In this document: positions 6,763 to 13,810 of the stretch, in pieces | How the letters are laid out: each line of letters opens with the position of its first letter | How positions within the stretch are numbered: the stretch's first letter is position 1 | Assembly: GCA_023151115.1 (NCBI GenBank) | Contig: JAKLJP010000003.1 | Location: forward strand, 1 to 64,000 | Direction: 5' to 3' | DNA length: 64,000 bases | Source of the DNA: Anaerolineae bacterium | Lineage (GTDB): Bacteria; Chloroflexota; Anaerolineae; 4572-78; J111 | Made by a program: the position numbers and the translations under genes | The notes under the pieces: model-generated | Told to the model about the DNA's origin: nothing | Databases searched by the model: none | Seen by the model: only the letters and a program-made list of their open reading frames with translations

Positions 6763-8520
6763 TTACCGATCACTGATTCGCTGTACGGCGAGCATGGTAA
6801 TATCATCGTATTGGTTGGCTCCGGCCACATGGGTATTTAAGGCGGTCTCGATCAGGTCCAACAAGGCCGCGACTGAGGCAACGGGGCAGGCCAGAAGCGA
6901 GTGCAATTTTTCCCGGCTAAACATCTCACCGGCTGAATTTTGGGCATCAATAACCCCATCGGTGAAAGCGTACAAGGTGTCGCCCGGTTCCAGGTGAACC
7001 TGCCTAATTTTGAAATCCATGTCAGCAAATAAGCCGACCACTGGACCGGTCGGCTCTAAAGCAGCTTTTACCCCCTCTGCCCCCAAAATTTGGGGCGACT
7101 CGTGACCGCCGTTTAAATAGATGAGGGAGCCGGTGACCGGGTTCAAAACACCCAAAAAAAGTGATGCAAACATACTGGCCCGATAATGGGTGCGGGCGAC
7201 ATAATTGTTGGTCAGCGTGACCATATTTTTTAATGTGCTCATATCATCCAAAGGGGCAGCCGTGCCTTCTGCATAGCCGGTAGAATAGATCAAATGAGCC
7301 GAGGCCCGAATTAGACTGCGGAAGAGGGTCATAAACAGGGCCGCACCCACGCCTTTGCCACAGACATCGCCCAGCACCAAAACTACTCTATCGCCGCCTG
7401 CCAGAGGAAAAGCATCGTAGAAATCTCCTGCCACTTCCCGCGCCGCCTGAAAGCGGGCGGCAATTTCCCAACCGGGCAGGTGCGGCAACTGCTCTGGCAA
7501 AAATCCGGCCTGAATTTCCCGGCCAATTTCCAGTTCCCGCTCCAAACCCCGTTTGGCCTGCTGAATGGCCTCGAAGAGCCGCGCATTTTGAATAGCGGCG
7601 CCGACATTGGCGGCAATGGTAGACAGCAAACGCACATCATTGTCGTTAAAACGCTCTTCCTGTTTGGTACTTTGAACGCTGATGACCCCAATACTTTGCT
7701 GGCCAAGCTGGATGGGTACCCCCAAAAAGGATTTTGCCTGGCTCCCAATCTGCTCCGCTCCTAATCCATTCCGGTGCTGCTCAAAATTGTGATTGATTAA
7801 TAATGGTTGACCTGATTGGATAATTTTGGAAGTTAAACCCTGCCCAAAACAAATTGACTCGCCCACCAGCCGCTGCCCATTCTCAAAATCATAAGGAAAA
7901 TGGATCATGTTTGTCTGCGGGTCATACAGGGCCAGGTAGACAATATCGGCCGTAAAGGTCTGGCGCATCTGCTCGCCGATCAGGTCCAAAAGCGAGCTAA
8001 GCTCCAGCTCGGCGTTAAGGGCCTGACTGATGATATTAACGGTTGTCAATTCAGCGTTGCGCTGGCGGCTTTCGGCCAGCCGCTGGGCCAGTTCGGTCTG
8101 AGCGTTTTGCAGCGCCGCTTCGGTGGCCCGCCAGCGAGGTAATAAAATGCGCAAAATGGCTCGTGATGCCGCCGGACTGGTTTCCAAAAGATGGTTAAAC
8201 TGCTCCCGGCTGATCGCCAACAACACGCTGTCGGTGCGCGCCGCCACGCTGGCCAGGCGAGGTTCGTCGTCGAGCAAAGATATTTCGCCGATAACTTCAC
8301 CGGCTTCACGAATGGCCAGGAGCATATCGCCGGTAGCCGCAGCTTTGATAATATCAAGCCGGCCCTCTTTGATGATATAGGCCCGGTCACTGGCGCTGCC
8401 TTCGGCAAATAACAGGTCACCGGCTTTAAGCTGAACCACTTCGGCCAATTGGCCCAGCAGATCCAGATCGCTCTCCGATAAATCGGCCAGCAGCGGAATT
8501 TTCTTCAAAAAATCGTGCAT
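6763..8520 (-). CDS. cNMP-binding/GAF/PP2C (RsbU-like) phosphatase
   Basis: A 585-residue signalling phosphatase predicted to dephosphorylate STAS proteins and so switch the neighbouring module on. Domains in order: cyclic-nucleotide-binding domain (about 5-125; GEVIGEISLLDDEPRLASV), a helix (130-165), a GAF domain (170-325), a linker coiled coil with REIQAGFLP, and a SpoIIE/PP2C domain (about 350-580). The PP2C domain has metal-site motifs VAGDFYDAF, LGDVCGKGVGAAL and AFTDGVIDA. It begins 2 bases after the upstream STAS gene ends, so translation is probably coupled. Cytoplasmic. The signals sensed by the cNMP and GAF domains are unknown. Confidence 0.92.
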   Translation of the reverse strand: MHDFLKKIPLLADLSESDLDLLGQLAEVVQLKAGDLLFAEGSASDRAYIIKEGRLDIIKAAATGDMLLAIREAGEVIGEISLLDDEPRLASVAARTDSVLLAISREQFNHLLETSPAASRAILRILLPRWRATEAALQNAQTELAQRLAESRQRNAELTTVNIISQALNAELELSSLLDLIGEQMRQTFTADIVYLALYDPQTNMIHFPYDFENGQRLVGESICFGQGLTSKIIQSGQPLLINHNFEQHRNGLGAEQIGSQAKSFLGVPIQLGQQSIGVISVQSTKQEERFNDNDVRLLSTIAANVGAAIQNARLFEAIQQAKRGLERELEIGREIQAGFLPEQLPHLPGWEIAARFQAAREVAGDFYDAFPLAGGDRVVLVLGDVCGKGVGAALFMTLFRSLIRASAHLIYSTGYAEGTAAPLDDMSTLKNMVTLTNNYVARTHYRASMFASLFLGVLNPVTGSLIYLNGGHESPQILGAEGVKAALEPTGPVVGLFADMDFKIRQVHLEPGDTLYAFTDGVIDAQNSAGEMFSREKLHSLLACPVASVAALLDLIETALNTHVAGANQYDDITMLAVQRISDR

Positions 8521-8522
8521 CT

Positions 8523-8933
8523 CTAAAATGAAGCGATGGCCGCATCCAGGTCGGTGTGAATTTCAAAAAATTGGGTCAGCCCCGACATCTCCAGTACCTT
8601 CTGTATCTGCGGTTGCGGGTTGAATAATTTGAGATGCTGTTGCAACCCGGAGCCGCGATCGCGGTCAATCCCATGAAAAACGTTCCAGCCCGCCTCCAGA
8701 TCGGGCAGCTCATCGCCCCGTATCAGCAAAGCTAGGCTGTGCAGGGCAGCCAGACCGGAGCTACCCATAAAGGCGGTGTCACTCATATCCAGTAGAATAT
8801 TTCGTGCCCCGGCGTCATACACTTCCTTACCTTTGCTAATCAAAGCCTGAAAGCTGGAAGCGTCGAGGTCGCCATGGGTTTGGAGGATTGTTACCGGAAC
8901 TCGACCCTGCGCTTGCTTAACCGTAATCTCCAT
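8523..8933 (-). CDS. STAS-domain anti-anti-sigma factor (paralogue 2)
   Basis: A 136-residue STAS protein, first gene of the partner-switching operon. It reads GRVPVTILQTHGDLDASSFQ, then NILLDMSDTAFMGSSGLAAL; the Ser pair in MGSSGL is the expected phosphorylation site. The C-terminus ends AAIASF, almost as in the paralogue at 6073-6486 (DAVASF). It is followed at 2 bases by the PP2C phosphatase gene, its likely activator. The kinase that would phosphorylate it is probably the HATPase encoded at 5636-6058. Confidence 0.88.
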   Translation of the reverse strand: MEITVKQAQGRVPVTILQTHGDLDASSFQALISKGKEVYDAGARNILLDMSDTAFMGSSGLAALHSLALLIRGDELPDLEAGWNVFHGIDRDRGSGLQQHLKLFNPQPQIQKVLEMSGLTQFFEIHTDLDAAIASF

Positions 8934-8993
8934 CTACTATAAGCTCCTTATGTTGGTTAAGTTACTTTTGGTATTGAATTGCGGCATCGGTGA

Positions 8994-9068
8994 ACAGTCA
9001 TCAGTAATCAGTGACCAGTTATCAGTAATTAGTCAATTGATTACTGATAACTGACCCCTGATGACTGT
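8994..9068. repeat. Ten-unit heptamer array folding as a hairpin
   Basis: Successive 7-bp units AGTCATC, AGTAATC, AGTGACC, AGTTATC, AGTAATT, AGTCAAT run into the opposite orientation TGATTAC, TGATAAC, TGACCCC, TGATGAC. The whole region is bounded by ACAGTCATCAG / CTGATGACTGT. It fills the gap between two divergent genes. Similar units occur at 59781-59822. Confidence 0.9.
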
Positions 9069-9154
9069 CTTAAGCGGTAAAGTGAGGTAGTTTGATTTTA
9101 CCACGAGTAGAGGAAGTGGGCAACGTATCTGACTATAAACCGTCAAAAGAATTA

Positions 9155-9184
9155 TTTTTGGAGTCATCCCATTCGTGGTATGAT
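9155..9184 (+). promoter_or_regulatory. Candidate promoter giving a leaderless or very short leader
   Basis: TATGAT at 9179-9184 with a poor -35 (TTTTTG, 9155-9160; spacer 18). The -10 ends 8 bases before the ATG at 9193, and there is no clear ribosome-binding site. Confidence 0.35.
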
Positions 9185-9192
9185 GGGGCGGC

Positions 9193-11997
9193 ATGAATAA
9201 GAAATATCGTCCTCACCTGATCACTATTGGCCTTTACACCCTGCTAGCCCTCTTCTTCACCTGGCCGCTGGCGGCTCACCTCACCACCCACGTGCCCGGC
9301 GAGGCCACCTGGGCTTTTGACGAGTCCACGTTTCTCTGGAATATGTGGTGGTTCAAACACAGCCTGCTAAATTTGGGCCAAACCCCGCTGGAGTCGAATT
9401 ACATCTTTTTTCCGCTGGGCATCAAACTGACCACCTACACTTTTAACCTGTTCAACGCCGCCTTTGGTTTGCCGCTGCAACTTGCCTTTTCCCTGCCCCT
9501 GGCCAGTAATTTAACCTTGCTCTTTTCCTTCATTTCCAGCGCCTACGGGATGTTCCTGTTATCGCTGTACCTGTTGCATCGACCGCCGACCGACAGTGCC
9601 ACTTCGTCATTCACAATTCACAATTCACAATTCATAATTCATAATTATCTCGCCGCCTTTGCCACCGGGACTGTTTTCGCCTTTTCGGCCAGCCGGATGA
9701 TGTATGCCGCCCTGGGCCATTACAATTTTGTCACTATCCAATGGTTTCCCTTCTACACCCTGTTTCTGCTCAAAACTCTCCACCGAGGCGGCCGGAAAAC
9801 TATCTTCCTGACCGGCCTCTTTGCCGCCCTCTGTCTCTACGCCGAGTTGACCTTCAGCGTGTTTTTAATTTTTATCACCTTGATTCTCTGGCTAAGTGAG
9901 GGTGCGAGGACGCGAGGAAAGAAAGACCTTCTTCGCCTCCTCGCCTCCTCTTCTCTTCGCCTATTCATTACTGGCTTCATCACCTTCCTGCTCACCGCCC
10001 CCTTCATTCTGTCCGTCCTGCCCGATTTTCTCGATCCTGCCTACGCGGAGCCGGGCTGGGGTGAGGGCCTCAAACTCAGCGCCGACCTGGCCGGCCTGGT
10101 GACGCTGACGCCGCTGCATCCCCTCTCTGACCAGGAGTGGCTGCCAGAACTGCGGGCAGTGGTTGAGGGAACGGGGCGGTTCAGCGATGTCAATACGCTT
10201 TTTTTAGGGTACGGAATTTTGGCTTTAGCCCTGCTAGGCTTTGTAGTTTGCCGCCGGAAGGGCTGGGTCTGGCTGGGGAGCGCGCTTATTTTTACCGTGT
10301 TCAGCCTCGGCCCGTTGTTGACCATTTATGGGCAGAACCGTTTTAATCTGGATGGTCTCGAAGTCACCTTTCCCCTCCCTTTTGCCCTGCTCCATTATAT
10401 CCCCCTCATCAACGCCAACCGCGTCCCCAACCGCTTCGGCATTCCGTTGACCATGTCTCTGGCTGTCTTGGTTGGTTTCGCCGTATCACATATCACGTAT
10501 CACATATCACGCATCACGCATCACGCATCACGCATTACCCGTCACTTCCTACTTCCTACTTCTTACTTCTTATTTCTTATTCTCCTTCTCTTCGATCAAT
10601 ACAGCGTCCCCCTACCCCTGTCTGATGCCCGTATCCCGGAAGTCTACCGGCAGATTGGTGCGGAGCCGGACAGTTTTACCCTGCTGCAACTACCGCTTGG
10701 CTGGCGCAATAGTTATGGTACCCTCGGTGCAGAGCAGACCCAATTGCAGTATTACCAGTCGGCCCACCAACGGCCTATTCTAGGGGGCAATACATCGCGC
10801 AACCCCGCTTTTAAATTTGATTACTATGCTAACATTCCATTGTTCAAGGCGTTGACCGACACCGAACTTTACACCCCGGCAGACGAAACTACTCTCCAAA
10901 GGGCGCGGCTCCAGGCCGCCGATTTGATGGCCCTGTACAACATCAAATACCTGGTCATTCACGATCCCCTACCCTATCGCAAACCTTACGAAGATACCTT
11001 TACCTCTACCCGCCAACTGGCTCTCGATCTGATTCCCCACGACCCCCAACCCAGCTACCAGAGTCGCGGGGTGCAGGCGTTTGCCGTGCAGCAGGGCGCT
11101 ATCCCTGACCCGCTCATCCTCGATTTTGGCGATTGGAGCAGCGATCCCTATCGAGGCGAAGGCTGGTCGAGCAACGAGGAAATCTTTGCGGCTACAGCCA
11201 ATTGGGCTGCCGCTGCCGAAGTTGTCCTTTTTTTTCCCATTCGCGGCCCCGGCAACCGCCGGGTGTCTTTTCAGATTGCCCCGTTTAGCTATCCAGGGAT
11301 GCCGAGGCAAAGTGTTGTGCTAGTTTTAAACAATTATTTGTTGCTAGATAGCTTTTCGCTATCCGAAGGCTGGCAAACCATTGAGGCTTCTTTGCCTGAA
11401 AGTTATTTGACCCCCGGCCTCAACCGGCTAATGCTGCGCTTTACTCAAACAGCCCAGCCTCGCCAGGTGTTGCCGGCCAACCGGCTGATTGGGCAAACCG
11501 AAATTGAGACCCCACTTGATCTGGAAATCAGCAGCGGCAGCGATTTTGCTTTTATTTCAGTGGGCTTTGGCGAGGAGAAGATTGACGCTTCCGCTCACCG
11601 GCGGGGGGTGAATGTCGCCGTCGTCGAGCCGCAGTCGGGCCAGGTTTTGGCGGTAAAAGGCTTTGATACGGCGGCCAACACTTTTGAAGCAACGGCTTTG
11701 AGTCAGTTTATCACCGAAATTCCGGCGGGGCAGATTGTCTTGCTTGGCAGTCAGGGCTTGGAGGCGACGGCTTTTTTCACCGAGGAGACCGAGGCGGCGC
11801 TGCAATCTCTCGGCCTGGATACGGCGGCGCTCAGCGCTCCCTTTGCTGCCATCGGCGTTAAAAATGCTGCCGCCGGCACAGCTTTGCAGACCAATGCCGA
11901 TAGCGCCGGGACAGCCTATCTACGCCTGGGCGCTTCACCTGATACCCGCTCGCTCGCAGCAGCGGTGGACAAGGTCATCATCTCGCGGCCAGAATAG
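9193..11997 (+). CDS. Large GT-C-like membrane protein with C-terminal ILEI-type domain
   Basis: A 934-residue protein. About 12 membrane segments cover residues 1-480. The first loop (FDESTFLWNMWWFKHSLLN, then FFPLGIKL) resembles GT-C-fold glycosyltransferases and YfhO-like proteins, suggesting lipid-linked sugar transfer to surface polymers; this is inference. The external part includes a jelly-roll-like stretch, and residues about 775-930 look like an ILEI/PANDER domain (RRGVNVAVVEPQSGQVLAVKGFD, ITEIPAGQIVLLGS). Three repeat insertions are translated in frame: FTIHNSQFIIHN, ARTRGKKDLLRLLASSSLRL, and HITYHISRITHHASR. It is transcribed away from the STAS module. Confidence 0.75.
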   Translation: MNKKYRPHLITIGLYTLLALFFTWPLAAHLTTHVPGEATWAFDESTFLWNMWWFKHSLLNLGQTPLESNYIFFPLGIKLTTYTFNLFNAAFGLPLQLAFSLPLASNLTLLFSFISSAYGMFLLSLYLLHRPPTDSATSSFTIHNSQFIIHNYLAAFATGTVFAFSASRMMYAALGHYNFVTIQWFPFYTLFLLKTLHRGGRKTIFLTGLFAALCLYAELTFSVFLIFITLILWLSEGARTRGKKDLLRLLASSSLRLFITGFITFLLTAPFILSVLPDFLDPAYAEPGWGEGLKLSADLAGLVTLTPLHPLSDQEWLPELRAVVEGTGRFSDVNTLFLGYGILALALLGFVVCRRKGWVWLGSALIFTVFSLGPLLTIYGQNRFNLDGLEVTFPLPFALLHYIPLINANRVPNRFGIPLTMSLAVLVGFAVSHITYHISRITHHASRITRHFLLPTSYFLFLILLLFDQYSVPLPLSDARIPEVYRQIGAEPDSFTLLQLPLGWRNSYGTLGAEQTQLQYYQSAHQRPILGGNTSRNPAFKFDYYANIPLFKALTDTELYTPADETTLQRARLQAADLMALYNIKYLVIHDPLPYRKPYEDTFTSTRQLALDLIPHDPQPSYQSRGVQAFAVQQGAIPDPLILDFGDWSSDPYRGEGWSSNEEIFAATANWAAAAEVVLFFPIRGPGNRRVSFQIAPFSYPGMPRQSVVLVLNNYLLLDSFSLSEGWQTIEASLPESYLTPGLNRLMLRFTQTAQPRQVLPANRLIGQTEIETPLDLEISSGSDFAFISVGFGEEKIDASAHRRGVNVAVVEPQSGQVLAVKGFDTAANTFEATALSQFITEIPAGQIVLLGSQGLEATAFFTEETEAALQSLGLDTAALSAPFAAIGVKNAAAGTALQTNADSAGTAYLRLGASPDTRSLAAAVDKVIISRPE
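9609..9643. repeat. Heptamer array ATTCACA x3 + ATTCATA x2, in frame
   Basis: Five 7-bp units within the GT-C-like membrane protein gene, encoding a loop rich in Ile/His/Asn between membrane segments. A related array occurs at 12404-12431. Confidence 0.9.
9899..9962. repeat. GAGGACGCGAGG-type palindromic repeat, in frame
   Basis: GTGCGAGGACGCGAGGA and a distal CTTCGCCTCCTCGCCTCC arm pair with each other. The same GC-rich family is intergenic at 18220, 22198, 39246 and 59430. Here it encodes a cytoplasmic loop of the membrane protein. Confidence 0.8.
10484..10539. repeat. Eight-unit heptamer array TATCACR/CATCACG, in frame
   Basis: Units TATCACA, TATCACG, TATCACA, TATCACG, CATCACG (three times) and CATTACC. 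Another short array (CTTCCTA, CTTCTTA type) follows up to about 10583. It is translated as a His/Ile/Ser/Arg-rich stretch before a membrane helix. Confidence 0.92.
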
Positions 11998-12038
11998 CCA
12001 AAACTTTTTGCCCTTAACACAATTTTTGTTTCTTCTTC

Positions 12039-12404
12039 TCAGCCGCCGGCCAATTTTACCTTATAGCCCAACGCCTTGAGTTTTTCGGCCACTTTATCCC
12101 GGTGATCGCCCTGGACTTCGATCATCTGCAGACCATCCTCCTGTTTGACCGTGCCGCCCGCACCGCACAACGCTTTGAGGGTTTTTGAAAGCTCGTTCAA
12201 ATCGGCTTCGGTCAAGGCAAAGCCGGAGATGACGGTGACGGTTTTGCCGCCGCGCCCTTTTTTATCACGCATAATCTTTAAATTTTGCTGCTGTGGCGGC
12301 AGCGAACTGCGCCGGCCTGCCGGCCCGACCTCTTTTTTGCGCTCATCCCCGCTTTTGGTTGAATAGACCAATTTGTTACTTTTGGGTAAATTCGCCATCT
12401 TCAT
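12039..12404 (-). CDS. yciH: SUI1/YciH-family translation factor
   Basis: A 121-residue homologue of eIF1/SUI1 (bacterial YciH), which associates with the 30S ribosomal subunit and influences initiation fidelity. The C-terminal SUI1 fold is clear: RGGKTVTVISGFALTEADLN, then LKALCGAGGTVKQEDG, then IEVQGDHRDKVAEKLKALGY. The N-terminal 40 residues are a basic, disordered extension (LVYSTKSGDERKK). The ATG at 12404 or the one at 12398 could be used. Both directly follow a heptamer repeat array, and no good ribosome-binding site is visible. Cytoplasmic. Confidence 0.9.
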   Translation of the reverse strand: MKMANLPKSNKLVYSTKSGDERKKEVGPAGRRSSLPPQQQNLKIMRDKKGRGGKTVTVISGFALTEADLNELSKTLKALCGAGGTVKQEDGLQMIEVQGDHRDKVAEKLKALGYKVKLAGG

Positions 12405-12431
12405 TCACAGTTCATAATTCACTATTCACAA
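12404..12431. repeat. Heptamer array filling the gap between yciH and a zincin gene
   Basis: Four units TTCACAG, TTCATAA, TTCACTA, TTCACAA. They fill the whole gap between the yciH start codon and the stop codon of the zincin gene (12432). Confidence 0.85.
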
Positions 12432-12815
12432 TTAGTACGCACCCAAATCGCGCAGGCGGTCATCGCTGATGCCAAAATGATGGGCCAGTTCGTGCTTGAC
12501 GGTGCGTTGAACCCGCCGAATCACTTCCTCTGGGGTGCGGCAAACCTGCTCGATGCTCAATCTATAAATGGTAATTTTGTCGGGCAGGACCATGCCGTAA
12601 TGGCTCGACCGTTTGGTGAGCGGGATGCCGTGATACAGGCCAAACAAAAGCTGGCCGGACTTCAGCCCCACCGACTGCCGTTCCGCCTCACTCGGCCAGT
12701 CGGCCACCACCACCTCGATATTTTGCAACTGCTGTTGAAAAAATTCCGGCAAATCGTCCAAAGCCTGGACAACCAGTTGCTCAAACTCTTCTACGGTAAA
12801 TTTGGGGTTTACCAT
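12432..12815 (-). CDS. Zincin-like metallopeptidase family protein
   Basis: A 127-residue protein of the small possible-metallopeptidase family (DUF1025/zincin-like). It begins NPKFTVEEFEQLVVQALDDL and has FGLYHGIPLTKRSSHYGMVL and DKITIYRLSIE. The C-terminal HELAHHFGISDDRLRDLG is a full HExxH zinc motif followed by a downstream Asp. The ATG at 12815 is chosen because the conserved start of the family begins here; the longer frame to 12896 only reads through a repeat. Proteolytic activity has not generally been shown for this family. It may be co-transcribed with yciH. Confidence 0.85.
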   Translation of the reverse strand: MVNPKFTVEEFEQLVVQALDDLPEFFQQQLQNIEVVVADWPSEAERQSVGLKSGQLLFGLYHGIPLTKRSSHYGMVLPDKITIYRLSIEQVCRTPEEVIRRVQRTVKHELAHHFGISDDRLRDLGAY

Positions 12816-12976
12816 TCCTCGCCTCATCGCCTCACAAGTCATCGCGTCCTGGTATTGTATGTAAAAAAGAAGAAAACGGAAAGCACCAAGCCCCATTTTG
12901 CGGCTGACAATTGAAGATTAGCCTCTTTCATGCTACACTGCCCGGCAGTTTTTAACACCTCCGTACAGGAGGCCAA

Positions 12977-13662
12977 GTGAGATTATCTGAAGATTTTCGA
13001 CCTTATTTGCAGCCAACCTATTTTATAGACAGCGACTCGCCCCCAGTCGTCGAATTTGCCCAGACCGCTGCCGCCAACGGCCAAACCGACATCGAAAAAG
13101 CAGTCAAGCTTTACTACGCTGTGCGCGATCAAATCCGCTACCGGGTCTACGACCTTGTTTTTGAACCGTATAAGTTCAAGGCCAGCATCGTGCTGGTCGA
13201 AAAGGTCAGTTTTTGTATCCCCAAAGCCGCATTATTGGCTGCGGCGGCGCGGGTGCTCAACATTCCCAGCCAGCTGGGCTTTGCCGATGTGCGCAATCAC
13301 CTCAGCAGTGGGCGGCTGCTCGACATTATGTGGACCGATGTGTTTATCTATCACGGCTACACCGAACTGTTCCTGGCCGGACGCTGGGTTAAGGCCACAC
13401 CCGCTTTCAACTGTCACTGTGCCAGAAATTCGGGGTGCTGCCGTTGGAGTTTGACGGGCGGCGCGACTCCATCTTCCACGCCTTCGACGCCCAGGGCCAG
13501 CACCACATGGAATACCTGCGCGATCACGGCCACTTTGCCGACCTGCCTTTTGAGCAGATGATGGCCGCAATGGCCCAAGGGTATCCGCACCTGTTGGGTC
13601 CCAACGGCTCCGGCTGGCCCCACGGCGACCTGGAGCAGGAGGCTATAAGAAATTTAAGGTGA
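12977..13662 (+). pseudogene. Transglutaminase-like domain protein, single-base frameshift
   Basis: Starts at a GTG (12977) after a strong AGGAGG. It encodes a transglutaminase-like cysteine-protease fold: AVKLYYAVRDQIRYR, FKASIVLVEKVSFCIPKAA (nucleophile Cys), FADVRNHLSS and IYHGYTELFLAGRWVKATPAFN (catalytic His is the one in IYHGY). After residue 143 the frame is lost. The expected continuation LCQKFGVLPLEFDGRRDSIF through EQEAIRNLR is in a second frame to 13662. One missing C near 13410 (TTCAACTGT for TTCAACCTGT) explains it. It would be a cytoplasmic protein of about 228 residues if repaired. Function unknown. Confidence 0.8.
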
Positions 13663-13666
13663 CGGG

Positions 13667-13791
13667 TAACAATGCTATGTCATTTCGAGCGACGAAGGAG
13701 CGAGAAATCTCCTAATCCGTGGTTTGCAAACAACGGTCTCGGAGATTTCGAGGCTGAAAGCCGAGAAATGACATGAGAAGTGAGCAGTTAC
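13667..13791. mobile_element. 125-bp MITE-like element with 9-bp target duplication
   Basis: Flanked by the direct repeat GGTGACGGG (13658-13666 and 13792-13800). The ends TAACAATGCTATGTCATTTC and, reversed, GTAACTGCTCACTTCTCATG share the termini of the element at 903-996. Internal arms ATGTCATTTCGAGC and GAGAAATGACAT pair. It sits between the transglutaminase and FAD/Fe-S dehydrogenase genes. Confidence 0.8.
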
Positions 13792-13810
13792 GGTGACGGG
13801 ACAACATAGA

